From NCBI RefSeq assembly GCF_017311415.1, contig NZ_JAEKIS010000002.1, positions 62,001 through 126,000 on the forward strand: DNA of 64,000 nucleotides, in the 5' to 3' direction. A program made the translations under genes and the position numbers. Within the stretch, counting starts at the first letter, position 1; each line of letters begins with the position of its first letter. Shown here one piece after another: positions 8,199 to 16,308 of this stretch. This stretch comes from Salipiger abyssi. GTDB taxonomy: Bacteria; Pseudomonadota; Alphaproteobacteria; Rhodobacterales; Rhodobacteraceae. Below the pieces are notes generated by a model that saw only the letters and a program-made list of their open reading frames with translations, was not told where the DNA came from and made no database searches.

Positions 8199-8216
8199 GG
8201 GGCGCAGATCCGCCCC
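8199..8216 (-). terminator. Hairpin between pterin-binding and homocysteine-binding genes
   Basis: Read on the minus strand, a 6-bp GC stem GGGGCG/CGCCCC with a 6-base loop is followed by GTCTTTGCCTTT. It lies directly downstream of the gene ending at 8241. It is a weak or partial terminator, so some read-through into the next gene is likely. Confidence 0.5.
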
Positions 8217-8240
8217 GCCTCTGCGATCCTCTTGCTCTGC

Positions 8241-9308
8241 TCAGGCGCGGCGGCGGCGTCCACCGCCCCGGCGCCCGCCGCGACCGCCTGCCGCCGCCTC
8301 GCCGCCGGCCTCCAGCGCCTTGTTGAAGGCGATCCAGGCGCCGCCATGCGGATCCTGGTTGACCAGCAGGTTGGCAGCGCGGATCGCGGCCATTTCCGAG
8401 CCCGGTTTCGAGCGGGTGGAGCCCATGCCGAACAGCGTCACGAAGGTCTCGTCATCCATGTCCTCGGGCAGGATCACGCCTGCCGCCGCAACCTCTTCGC
8501 GCTTGGCGGCGATCTTGCTCTGGGCGACGGGCAGGGCGACCGGGTTCATGATCGCCGAGGTCATGCCGGCGCCGATGGCCATGGGCAGGAAGGCGTTGTT
8601 GACGCCGTGCCGGTTGGGCAGGCCGAAGGAGATGTTCGACGCGCCACAGGTGGTGTTCACCCCCAGCTCCTCGCGCAGGCGGCGCACCAGGGCAAAGACC
8701 TGCTGGCCGGCAGTCGCCATGGCGCCGATGGGCATCACCAGCGGGTCGACCACGATGTCATGCGCGGGAATGCCGAAATCGGCGGCGCGCTCGACGATCT
8801 TTTTCGACACGGCAAAGCGCACATCGGGATCTTCGGAAATGCCGGTGTCGTCGTTGGAGATCGCCACCACCGGCACATTGTATTTCTTGACCAGCGGCAG
8901 CACCAGCTCCAGCCGCTCTTCCTCGCCGGTGACCGAGTTCAGCAGCGGGCGGCCATTGGCGGCCTCGAGCCCCGCCTCCAGCGCGCCGGGCACCGAGCTG
9001 TCGATGCAGAGCGGCACATCCACGAGCCCCTGCACCAGCTCGACGATGGAGCGCATCAGCGGCGGTTCGGTCTCGTTCGGGTTGGGGTTGGAGTTGTAGA
9101 CCACGCCCGCATTGATATCGAGCACGCCGGCCCCGGCGGCGACCTGCGCCAGCGCGTCCTTTTCCACGGTCGAGAAATCGCCGGCCTCAAGCTCGGCGGC
9201 GAGTTTCTTGCGGCCGGTGGGATTGATGCGCTCGCCGATCACGCAGAACGGCTCGTCAAAGCCGATGGTGACGGTCTTGGTCTGGGACTCGAGAACGGTC
9301 CTGGTCAT
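8241..9308 (-). CDS. Methyltetrahydrofolate:corrinoid methyltransferase (pterin-binding module)
   Basis: 355-residue pterin-binding-fold protein matching the folate half of MetH: GERINPTGR at 25-33, VLDINAG at 62-68, a CIDSS strand, and NISFGLPNR near residue 225. It should move the methyl group of 5-methyl-THF to the corrinoid protein encoded at 4802-5506. Its ATG overlaps the stop of the HAD gene (ATGA). The last 20 or so residues form a Gly/Arg-rich tail (GGRGGRRGGG then RRRRA), absent from typical MeTr proteins and echoed in the neighbouring homocysteine-binding protein. Confidence 0.93.
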   Translation of the reverse strand: MTRTVLESQTKTVTIGFDEPFCVIGERINPTGRKKLAAELEAGDFSTVEKDALAQVAAGAGVLDINAGVVYNSNPNPNETEPPLMRSIVELVQGLVDVPLCIDSSVPGALEAGLEAANGRPLLNSVTGEEERLELVLPLVKKYNVPVVAISNDDTGISEDPDVRFAVSKKIVERAADFGIPAHDIVVDPLVMPIGAMATAGQQVFALVRRLREELGVNTTCGASNISFGLPNRHGVNNAFLPMAIGAGMTSAIMNPVALPVAQSKIAAKREEVAAAGVILPEDMDDETFVTLFGMGSTRSKPGSEMAAIRAANLLVNQDPHGGAWIAFNKALEAGGEAAAGGRGGRRGGGRRRRA

Positions 9309-9967
9309 GATGTGGTCTCTCCCTCAATACGTGCCAGAAGCCCCGGCAGCGCGTCATCCCTGAAATCGGTGATCGTGGTCTTTGCGCCCGCCTCGCGCAG
9401 CCGGTCGGGCGCCAGCCCCGAGCAGATGCCGATGGCGAAGGCGCCGGAGCGCGACGCGGCGCGCATGCCGCTCTGGCTGTCCTCGAAGGCGATGCAATCC
9501 TGCGGGCGCACGCCCAGCCGCCGCATCGCTTCGAGATAAGGCTCCGGATCGGGCTTGCCGCGCGCGCATTCGTCGCCGATCACGAGCACGTCGAAATAGG
9601 CGTCGAGCCCGATGGCGCGCAGCATATGCTCGGCATTGTCGCGCGGCGCATTGGTCACCACCGCCACCGCCCAGCCCTCGCGCGCCGCCCGGTCGAGCAG
9701 CTCTTTCGCGCCGGGCATCGGCGGCGTGCCGGGGCTCAGTCGGGCGCGAAACCGCGCCTCCTTTTCGGCGGCCAGCGCCTGCGCGTCCTCGCCCGGAAAG
9801 AGCTGCGGAAAAATCTCGGCATTATGCGCGCCATGGATCTTCCGGTGATAGATCTCTTCGGAATAGGGCAGGCCACGCTCGGCAAAGAACTCGCCGAACA
9901 CCGCGATATGCAGCGGATCGGAGACCAGCAGCGTGCCGTCGAGATCGAAGAGGAGCGCCCTGGTCAT
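9305..9967 (-). CDS. HAD-superfamily phosphatase (phosphoglycolate phosphatase-like)
   Basis: 220-residue haloacid dehalogenase phosphatase. Motif I is FDLDGT with Asp8 and Asp10, motif II VVTNAP, motif III Lys in ARGKPDPEPY, motif IV AFEDSQSGM. Insert residues form a C1-type helical cap. The substrate is unknown; it resembles beta-phosphoglucomutase/phosphoglycolate phosphatase-like hydrolases. It overlaps the pterin-binding gene downstream and follows metF by 21 bp, so it is part of the methionine operon. A metabolite-repair role for a side product of folate or corrinoid metabolism is conceivable but unproven. Confidence 0.85.
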   Translation of the reverse strand: MTRALLFDLDGTLLVSDPLHIAVFGEFFAERGLPYSEEIYHRKIHGAHNAEIFPQLFPGEDAQALAAEKEARFRARLSPGTPPMPGAKELLDRAAREGWAVAVVTNAPRDNAEHMLRAIGLDAYFDVLVIGDECARGKPDPEPYLEAMRRLGVRPQDCIAFEDSQSGMRAASRSGAFAIGICSGLAPDRLREAGAKTTITDFRDDALPGLLARIEGETTS

Positions 9968-9988
9968 GCCCGTCCCGCTGCCCGCCGC

Positions 9989-10912
9989 TCAGACCGCGCG
10001 CGCGGCGGGCAGGGTGGAGGCGCCGCCGTGATCCGATGCCCAGGTTGCACAGGACTTGATCCCGCCGAGCGGGAAGAGATGCGCCTGCTCGATCGGGAAA
10101 TCCGGATCGGCGGCCTTCTTCGCGGCGAGCTCGGCGGCGAGGTCGGTGGGCTCATAGGGCAGCAGCAGCTTGCCGACATCGAGCGCGCGTTTCTGGAGCA
10201 CGCGCAGCGACGGGCCGACTCCGCAGGCGACGGCGAATTTGATCAGCGTCTGAAGCTTGGCGGGGCCGGCGAGCCCGATATGGATCGGCAGGGTCACGCC
10301 CGCGTCGCGCAGCCGCTGGCCCCAGGCGAGGATCGGCTCGGCCTCGAAGGCAAATTGCGTCACCAGCGCCATGCGCGCATCGCTGCGCTCGGAGAAGTCC
10401 TGTTTCCAGCGCGCCGCCTGCATGACGGTGTCGTCGCCACCATCGGGGTCGATATCGCGGTTACCCTCGGGGTGGCCGGCCACATGCAGCCGGTCAAAGC
10501 CGGCCTTGTCGAAAAGCCCGGTCTCCAGCAACTGCATGGAGGAGTGGAAATCGCCCCTGGGGGTATCGACGCCGCCGGCGAGGATCAGCCCCTGATGCAC
10601 GCCGGCCTCGCCCTGATAGCGGGCGATCCAGTCGGCCAGCATCGCTTTGTCCGAGATGATGCGGGCGGGGAAATGCGGCATGACCTCAAAGCCTTCGCCG
10701 GCCAGACGTCTTGCGGTGTCGACCATCTCCTCGATGGGCGTGCCGTCGATATGCGCGATATAAACCCGGGTGCCCCGGGGCAGGAGGGCGCGGAAATCCT
10801 CGACCTTGGCGGCGGTGCGCGGCATCACCTCGATGGAATAGCCCGCGAGGAAGCTTTCCAGCGAGGTACCGGGCACGGCCGGTTTCGGTTTGCGGAAATT
10901 CAGAAGGGCCAT
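9989..10912 (-). CDS. metF: Methylenetetrahydrofolate reductase
   Basis: Reduces 5,10-methylene-THF to 5-methyl-THF, the methyl donor for the adjacent methionine synthase parts. The protein is a divergent flavin-dependent barrel: EVMPRTAAKVEDF opens the barrel, with HVAGHPEGN and LVTQFAFEAEPI later, both diagnostic of the MTHFR family. The start at 10912 (MALLNFRKP, 307 aa) is chosen because TAAGGAA lies about 8 bases upstream. An ATG at 10933 that would overlap the upstream stop (ATGA) is a real alternative. It sits 17-21 bp after the 'virulence factor' gene in the same operon. Confidence 0.9.
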   Translation of the reverse strand: MALLNFRKPKPAVPGTSLESFLAGYSIEVMPRTAAKVEDFRALLPRGTRVYIAHIDGTPIEEMVDTARRLAGEGFEVMPHFPARIISDKAMLADWIARYQGEAGVHQGLILAGGVDTPRGDFHSSMQLLETGLFDKAGFDRLHVAGHPEGNRDIDPDGGDDTVMQAARWKQDFSERSDARMALVTQFAFEAEPILAWGQRLRDAGVTLPIHIGLAGPAKLQTLIKFAVACGVGPSLRVLQKRALDVGKLLLPYEPTDLAAELAAKKAADPDFPIEQAHLFPLGGIKSCATWASDHGGASTLPAARAV

Positions 10913-10929
10913 CCAGCGGTTCCTTATGC

Positions 10930-11238
10930 TCATCTCGGGGCGTGCGCCCAACCGTCATTGCCGATCAGGGCCTTCAGCCGGTCCCGATCATACTCAGTGT
11001 CGATCCGTGCGGCCTCGGCCTCGGCCAGCGCCTGCGGATCGCCCTCCGCCGAAACGGGATCGCCCTTGCGCCATTCGGCGAGATAGGCGTCGGTGTCCGA
11101 CGCGCCCACCTTCATCGCCACGCGGTCGATCGCCTGCTCGAACCGTTCGGGCAGCGCGGCCTTGGCGCCCCGGCGCCCGCGGCCGACGATGACCTGCGCC
11201 GGGATATCGCGCCAGTAAACGATGGTGACCTCGGGCAT
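10930..11238 (-). CDS. 'Virulence factor' domain protein (PF13769-like)
   Basis: 102-residue protein, first gene of the metF operon. The sequence MPEVTIVYWRDIPAQVIVGRGRRGAKAAL followed by a helical region (FEQAIDRVAMKVGA, then DAYLAEWRKGDP) matches the small family named virulence factor; the name does not describe a demonstrated function. The constant company of metF and corrinoid genes suggests a role in one-carbon metabolism. No signal peptide or membrane segment. The gap upstream (11239-11383) should hold the operon promoter; I found no SAM-II or cobalamin riboswitch signature in it. Confidence 0.8.
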   Translation of the reverse strand: MPEVTIVYWRDIPAQVIVGRGRRGAKAALPERFEQAIDRVAMKVGASDTDAYLAEWRKGDPVSAEGDPQALAEAEAARIDTEYDRDRLKALIGNDGWAHAPR

Positions 11239-11383
11239 AAGCTGCGATTCCCCTGATCCGGTCTCTCCTGTTTAGCCGCGACGCGCACGGTGGCGGGGAC
11301 GGATTTCGACATTGCAGGCGCGGAGAGCGACAGTCGGGCCGGCCGCATTCGGACAATTCGCGGGATAGAGGTTTACAGTCGGT

Positions 11384-12295
11384 TCAACGGCCCTGCGCGG
11401 CAGTCGCGTACAGGGTCACCCCGGGCATGCGCGCGATGCGGTCGAGATCCTCGGCATAGCGCGCGCGCTGCGCCGCAAGCAGCGCCTCGGGCAGATCGAT
11501 GAAGGGGCGCGGGGCTGTCTTGTCCGCATGCGCCGCCAGCAGTGTCGCCAGCTCCGCGCGGTCGGGCGAGCGCCCCGCCTTATGCGCCTCGACCAGCGCG
11601 AAACAGGCGGCATCGTTTGCGCTGTGGTTGATCCGGCGTTCCGGCACGTCCCAGCCCCCGTGCGGCAGTTCGGGAAGCAGCGCCGAGAGGATCTCGGGTC
11701 GGGCGGGGCGGGCTTCGTGGCGCAGGATCACGATCTCCTCTGGGTCCAGCGCGGCACGGATGTCGGCGACAAGCTCGGGCCAGCCGCGCCGCGCCGGCCA
11801 CATCGCAGCGGCGTAGTGCTCGAAAGGTTTCAGCAGCCGGAATTCGAGCCGTTTGCGATAGACCGAAATCGCGTGACTTTCATAGCTGCGCAACACCAGT
11901 ACAACGCGGCGCACGGGCTGTGTAAGCTGCTGCCTGAGAAGGGCGAGCCGGGGCTGAGCGTGGGAATAGGGGGCCACGCCGAACGCGGCGTTAAGCGCGC
12001 CGATCAGGTTTTCCTCGGAGATCAGCACCGGTTGCGGCGCGTTGAGCCCGTTGCGGCGGACGGTCCGGGCAAGCTTGCGCCCATGCGCCGCCATCGCCTC
12101 TGTGCCGAAATCGCGCGGCGGTGGCAGTTTCAGACGCAGGGTTTCCGGCCCGGTGCCGTCGCGATTGGAGAATTTCGCCCGCACGCCGGCCGCGCCGAGC
12201 GTCGCGAGATTCGCCGCCAGGAAATCCTGAAATGCGCCGGTGCCGGTACGGTGCAGACCGAGATGGAGATAGAGGCCGGGTCTCGGATCGCTCAT
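11384..12295 (-). CDS. Sulfotransferase-like P-loop protein
   Basis: 303-residue protein. The N-terminus YLHLGLHRTGTGAFQDFL (from about residue 9) fits the 5'-phosphosulfate-binding loop of sulfotransferases. A second element, VVLVLRSYESHAIS, resembles the 3'-phosphate-binding strand and helix. The start is ATG 12295; the upstream open frame overlaps the divergent ppx gene and is not used. Substrate is unknown; roseobacter homologues are often annotated simply as hypothetical. Transcribed divergently from the exopolyphosphatase gene with a 146-bp shared upstream region. Confidence 0.65.
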   Translation of the reverse strand: MSDPRPGLYLHLGLHRTGTGAFQDFLAANLATLGAAGVRAKFSNRDGTGPETLRLKLPPPRDFGTEAMAAHGRKLARTVRRNGLNAPQPVLISEENLIGALNAAFGVAPYSHAQPRLALLRQQLTQPVRRVVLVLRSYESHAISVYRKRLEFRLLKPFEHYAAAMWPARRGWPELVADIRAALDPEEIVILRHEARPARPEILSALLPELPHGGWDVPERRINHSANDAACFALVEAHKAGRSPDRAELATLLAAHADKTAPRPFIDLPEALLAAQRARYAEDLDRIARMPGVTLYATAAQGR

Positions 12296-12441
12296 GGCGG
12301 GCTTTCGGCAAGGGGCGGGTGGCGCAAAGCCTAGCCGCTGGGCGCCGTGGCGGCAAGCGACGCAGGTGCAGCTCGGACTTGCGCGCCACCGCCGCCGGAC
12401 GTATCGTGGAGACAACTTAAAATTCGGAAAGGCGCACGGAA

Positions 12442-13554
12442 ATGGCGCCCAGGCGTCCCAGAGGTGCGGGCGCTTTCCCGAAGCCGGTAGAGAGCCCCGC
12501 GCCGCAACCGCCCGATCCAAATGCGCTCTACGCTGCGTTGGATCTGGGTACGAACAGTTGCCGCATGTTGATTGCCCAACCAAAGGGCAGTCAGTTCCAT
12601 GTGGTTGATTCGTTTTCGAAATCCGTTCAGCTCGGGCATGGCCTGGAGCGGAGCGGGCGTCTATCGCGTGCCTCGATGACACGCACCATTGGCGCGTTGC
12701 GGGTCTGTCAGCAAAAGATCAAGCGTCACAATGTGGTGCATATGCGGCTGGTGGCGACAGAGGCCTGCCGCCGGGCACAGAACGCGCGCGACTTCATCCG
12801 GCAGGTACGGCGCGAGACCGGGCTCTCGCTTGAAATCATTCAGCCCGAGGAGGAGGCGCGGCTTGCGGTGATCTCCTGCGCGCCCCTTGTCTCTACCAAG
12901 ACCGAACAGCTTCTCGTCGTGGATATCGGCGGCGGCTCGACCGAGCTGGTCTGGATCGATCTGTCGAGCGTGCCCCGGCGCGACCGTCCTGCGGCGATCA
13001 TGCGGCTGCATGCCGGGTTTCACCCGCCGGAAAGCCCGTTTCCGGCGGCCAAGGTGGTCGACTGGATCTCGGTGCCGCTGGGGGTGGCGACGCTGCGCGA
13101 TCAGTTCTCGGATGTCGAGGACGACGCCGCGCGCTACGCGCTGATGAGCTGGTTCTTCGAGGAGCAGCTGTCGGAATTCGCGCCCTACAAGGATGTGCAG
13201 GCGCGCGAGGGCTTCCAGATCGTCGGCACCAGCGGCACGGTCACCACGGTGGCGGCCTCGCATCTCGGGCTGCGGCGCTACGACCGCACCAAAGTGGATG
13301 GGCTGCGCATGTCCTCGGACCAGATCGAGGCGGTGATTCAGCGCTATCTCGACATGGGGCCGGCGGGGCGGCGGCGCGATCCGCGCATCGGTCAGGACCG
13401 TCAGGCGCTGATCATGTCGGGTGCGGCGATCCTTCAGGCGCTGCTGCGGCTCTGGCCAACAGACCGGCTCTCGGTCGCCGACCGCGGGCTGCGCGAGGGT
13501 CTGCTTTATGCCCAGATGTCCGCACATGGCGTGCTTGAGGACGGGCCGCTCTGA
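12442..13554 (+). CDS. ppx: Ppx/GppA exopolyphosphatase family protein
   Basis: 370-residue member of the ASKHA-fold exopolyphosphatase/pppGpp phosphatase family. Phosphate 1 loop AALDLGTNSCRM (DLGTNS 34-39) and phosphate 2 loop VVDIGGGSTELVW near residue 155. The protein is short, lacking the C-terminal HD-like domain of E. coli Ppx/GppA, as in many alphaproteobacteria. The first 28 residues are Pro/Arg-rich and probably disordered. Start supported by GGAAAGG upstream. Whether polyphosphate or pppGpp is the main substrate cannot be told. The common partner rlmE is not downstream; instead a terminator and convergent ssb follow. Confidence 0.9.
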   Translation: MAPRRPRGAGAFPKPVESPAPQPPDPNALYAALDLGTNSCRMLIAQPKGSQFHVVDSFSKSVQLGHGLERSGRLSRASMTRTIGALRVCQQKIKRHNVVHMRLVATEACRRAQNARDFIRQVRRETGLSLEIIQPEEEARLAVISCAPLVSTKTEQLLVVDIGGGSTELVWIDLSSVPRRDRPAAIMRLHAGFHPPESPFPAAKVVDWISVPLGVATLRDQFSDVEDDAARYALMSWFFEEQLSEFAPYKDVQAREGFQIVGTSGTVTTVAASHLGLRRYDRTKVDGLRMSSDQIEAVIQRYLDMGPAGRRRDPRIGQDRQALIMSGAAILQALLRLWPTDRLSVADRGLREGLLYAQMSAHGVLEDGPL

Positions 13555-13576
13555 GCCTTTCCGGAGCATGTCAGGC

Positions 13577-13620
13577 AAAAGAAAAGGCCCGGGCTCCATG
13601 GAGAGCGCCGGGCCATTCTT
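13577..13620. terminator. Bidirectional terminator between ppx and ssb
   Basis: A stem GGCCCGG (13586-13592)/CCGGGCC (13608-13614), with an inner GCTC/GAGC extension, is followed on the plus strand by ATTCTT. On the minus strand it is followed by TTTTCTTTT. It serves the convergent genes ppx and ssb and is stronger for ssb. Confidence 0.85.
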
Positions 13621-13642
13621 ATCTCGCCGGAGCGTGCGTGGC

Positions 13643-14155
13643 TCAGAACGGGATCTCATCGTCGAGATCGCGCGAGGGCGCGCGCGACGGGCCGGACCCG
13701 CCGCCGCCCGAATAATCGTCGCGACCGCCGCCATAACCGCCGCCGCTGCCGCCACCGCTGTAACCGCCGCCCGAGCCGCCGAAATCGCCGCCGCCACCGC
13801 CGCTGCGGCTGTCGAGCAGCGTCAGCTCGCCGCGATAGGGGCGCAGCACAACCTCGGTGCTGTAGCGGTCCTGACCGGACTGGTCCTGCCATTTGCGCGT
13901 TTCGAGCTGGCCTTCGAGATAAACCTTGGAGCCCTTGCGCAGATATTGCTCTGCGATGCGCGCCAGCGGCTCCGAGAAGATCGCCACCTGATGCCACTCG
14001 GTGCGTTCGCGCCGTTCGCCGGTGTTGCGGTCTTTCCAGTTTTCAGAGGTGGCGATGCGCAGGTTGCAGACCTTGCCGCCATTCTGGAAGGTGCGCACCT
14101 CCGGGTCCGCGCCCAGATTGCCCACCAGGATCACCTTGTTCACAGAGCCGGCCAT
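13643..14155 (-). CDS. ssb: Single-stranded DNA-binding protein
   Basis: 170-residue SSB. N-terminal OB fold begins [21 protein letters not shown] and continues through about residue 110. A Gly/Ser-rich flexible linker ([12 protein letters not shown] and similar repeats) leads to the acidic interaction tip DDEIPF that recruits repair and replication enzymes. It is stand-alone here, not paired with uvrA as in many bacteria, and no LexA box was found in its 207-bp upstream region. Confidence 0.97.
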   Translation of the reverse strand: MAGSVNKVILVGNLGADPEVRTFQNGGKVCNLRIATSENWKDRNTGERRERTEWHQVAIFSEPLARIAEQYLRKGSKVYLEGQLETRKWQDQSGQDRYSTEVVLRPYRGELTLLDSRSGGGGGDFGGSGGGYSGGGSGGGYGGGRDDYSGGGGSGPSRAPSRDLDDEIPF

Positions 14156-14362
14156 GTCATCCTCGCTGTCTCGTCCGATTCTTTCCCCGCAGGGTTTCGA
14201 CGAGCCTTACACAGCCCCGTCCCGCTGCGCCACCGCATCCTGCCGGAAACTTGATTAACAAGCGGTAAGCGACGGATCGCCCGCAGTTCGGGCAAAGGCT
14301 GGCACATTTCTGCTCAGCCTGTATAGTCGCGCCCAGGGAAAAGGGACGGGACTAGGTCACTC

Positions 14363-14980
14363 ATGCGAGTTCTGCAACGTCATGCGCTGCCGGCACTGCT
14401 GTGCGCCGGGATCTTTGCCACGGCCGCACAGGCAGATACGCTCTCAACGAAGAACCGGGTCAAATTGTTCCGCAAGCAGACCAGCGTTCTCGATACGCGC
14501 GCTTCGGAACAGTATCGCAGCTCGGTGCGGCTTCAGCCGCCTTCTGTGGTCACGCCGACGAAATGGGGCCCGATGGGTGGCGACGAGGGCCGTGCGCCGG
14601 TCTATCGCGGGCGCTATGATGGGCCCTATGCCGATATGGCCCGGGTCGCGGCGCGGCGCCATGGCGTGCCCGAGGATCTCTTTTTGCGGCTGGTGAAGCA
14701 GGAATCGAATTTCAACCCGCGCGCAAAATCCCACAAGGGCGCCATCGGGCTGGCACAGCTCATGCCCTTCACCGCCCGTCAGCTCGGGGTGAATCCCAAC
14801 GATCCGGCGCAGAATCTCGAAGGCGGGGCGCGCTATCTCAAGGCGCAATATACCAAATTCGGCTCCTGGCGGCTGGCACTCGCCGCCTATAACGCGGGGC
14901 CGGGCGCGGTCGAGAAACATGGCGGCGTGCCGCCTTATCGCGAGACCCGGAACTACGTGAAAATTATCTGGGGCAGCTGA
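14363..14980 (+). CDS. Lytic transglycosylase (SLT domain), secreted
   Basis: 205-residue periplasmic murein lytic transglycosylase. Signal peptide about 1-25 (cleavage near AAQA-DT), a spacer, then an SLT domain from about residue 88. The catalytic Glu is Glu114 in [10 protein letters not shown], followed by [11 protein letters not shown] and AYNAGPGAV, all standard SLT signatures. It ends [12 protein letters not shown]. Start ATG 14363 lies after a short purine-rich stretch. It is a single transcription unit between ssb and the cytochrome c peroxidase gene. Confidence 0.92.
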   Translation: MRVLQRHALPALLCAGIFATAAQADTLSTKNRVKLFRKQTSVLDTRASEQYRSSVRLQPPSVVTPTKWGPMGGDEGRAPVYRGRYDGPYADMARVAARRHGVPEDLFLRLVKQESNFNPRAKSHKGAIGLAQLMPFTARQLGVNPNDPAQNLEGGARYLKAQYTKFGSWRLALAAYNAGPGAVEKHGGVPPYRETRNYVKIIWGS

Positions 14981-15028
14981 GGCAGCGACCCGGCGCTTCA
15001 CGATTTCCGACAAAAACTCTCTGGAAAA

Positions 15029-15042
15029 TTGACCCAGGTCAA
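15029..15042 (+). promoter_or_regulatory. FNR/DNR-type box upstream of cytochrome c peroxidase
   Basis: TTGACCCAGGTCAA is a perfect TTGAC-N4-GTCAA palindrome of the FNR/FnrL/DNR class, centred about 58 bp before the start codon at 15094. Peroxidases of this family are commonly under FNR-type oxygen control. Confidence 0.7.
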
Positions 15043-15093
15043 GGAGAGGTATAGGAACGCGTGCATTCTTGCTCCCGACTTGGAGACGCATGC

Positions 15094-16242
15094 ATGAAAC
15101 CCGCCCCGATCCTCAGCCTCGCCGTTCTTGCCGCGCTTACCGCCGGGCTCAGCGCCACGGCGCTGCGCTCGACCGAGCCGGGGCCGCCGCAGAGCATCGA
15201 GGCGCTTGGCGAGGCGCTGTTCTTCGACACCGACCTCTCGGCCAACCGCACCCAGAGCTGCGCCACCTGTCACGATCCGTCCTTTGCCTTTGCCGATCCG
15301 CGCGGCGCCGCCTCGACCGGCGATGACGGCAGCTCTTTCGGCGACCGCAACGCGCCCACCGCCACCTATGCCGCTTATGCGCCCGCCTTCGGGCAGGATG
15401 AGGACGGGCAGTGGATGGGCGGGCTCTTTCACGACGGGCGTGCCGCCACGCTTGAGGATCAGGCCGGCGGGCCGCCGCTCAATCCGATCGAGATGGGCAT
15501 GGCCGACAAGGGCGCGGTGCTGGCGCGGCTGCGCGAAAAGCCTGCATACCAGGCGGCGTTTCCGGCGCTCTTCGGCGAGGGCGTGCTGGAGGATGAAGAG
15601 GCCGCCTATGACGCCATGACCCGCGCCATCGCGGCCTATGAGCGGCAGCCGGAATTTGCCGCCTTCGATTCGAAATACGACCGGTTCCTGCGCGGCGAGG
15701 CCGAGCTGACGCAGCAGGAAGAGCTGGGGCGGCTGCTGTTCTTTTCGCAGCAATTCACCAACTGCAATCTGTGCCACCAGTTGCGCCGCAGCGCCATCGA
15801 CCCGGAAGAGACGTTCTCCGATTACCATTATTACAATCTCGGCGTGCCGGAGAACACCGATCTGCGCGCGCTCAACGGGGTCGAGGCCGCCGATGCCGGG
15901 CTGCGCGCCAATCCCGGGGTGGAGGACAGGCCCGAGACGGCGGGGCGCTACCGCACGCCGACGCTGCGCAACGTCGCGGTGACGGGGCCTTACATGCATA
16001 ACGGCGTCTTCGAGGATCTGCGCACGGTGATCCTGTTCTACAACAGCTACAACACCCGCAACGAGGCGCGGAAGATCAATCCGGAGACCGGAGAGCCCTT
16101 TGCCGCGCCGGAGATCGCCGAGAACATCGCCATGGAGGAGCTCACCGAGGGGCCGGCGCTCGACGACAAGCGCATCGACGCGCTGGTGGCGTTTCTCGAA
16201 ACGCTGACGGATGCGCGCTATGAGGGGCTGCTGGAGGAGTAA
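15094..16242 (+). CDS. ccpA: Di-haem cytochrome c peroxidase, periplasmic
   Basis: 382-residue di-haem peroxidase that reduces H2O2 with electrons from cytochrome c. A signal peptide (about 1-24) precedes two haem c sites, CATCH at 56-60 and CNLCH at 224-228. The segment YRTPTLRNVAVTGPYMHNG near residue 290 is the family signature, including the Met-bearing stretch. ATG 15094 has GGAG at good spacing, so the upstream frame start at 15061 is rejected. MauG-type enzymes share this architecture, but no methylamine dehydrogenase genes are nearby. The FNR-type box upstream predicts induction under low oxygen. Confidence 0.9.
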   Translation: MKPAPILSLAVLAALTAGLSATALRSTEPGPPQSIEALGEALFFDTDLSANRTQSCATCHDPSFAFADPRGAASTGDDGSSFGDRNAPTATYAAYAPAFGQDEDGQWMGGLFHDGRAATLEDQAGGPPLNPIEMGMADKGAVLARLREKPAYQAAFPALFGEGVLEDEEAAYDAMTRAIAAYERQPEFAAFDSKYDRFLRGEAELTQQEELGRLLFFSQQFTNCNLCHQLRRSAIDPEETFSDYHYYNLGVPENTDLRALNGVEAADAGLRANPGVEDRPETAGRYRTPTLRNVAVTGPYMHNGVFEDLRTVILFYNSYNTRNEARKINPETGEPFAAPEIAENIAMEELTEGPALDDKRIDALVAFLETLTDARYEGLLEE

Positions 16243-16308
16243 GGTACCGCGAAGATCTGCGTCGTTTTCCTGGCGCGGCTCTCGCAATGACTGTGCGAGG
16301 AACTCCCC

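Noticed and set aside
11239-11383. SAM-II or cobalamin riboswitch before the metF operon
   Set aside because: Looked for because of the pathway, but none of the conserved riboswitch elements could be recognised.
14241-14262. FNR-like TTGATTAACAAG near the lytic transglycosylase
   Set aside because: The arms do not match the TTGAT-N4-ATCAA spacing; likely chance.
16281-16299. CTCGCA/TGCGAG hairpin between ccpA and the binding protein gene
   Set aside because: Only 6 bp with no U-run; too weak to call a terminator.
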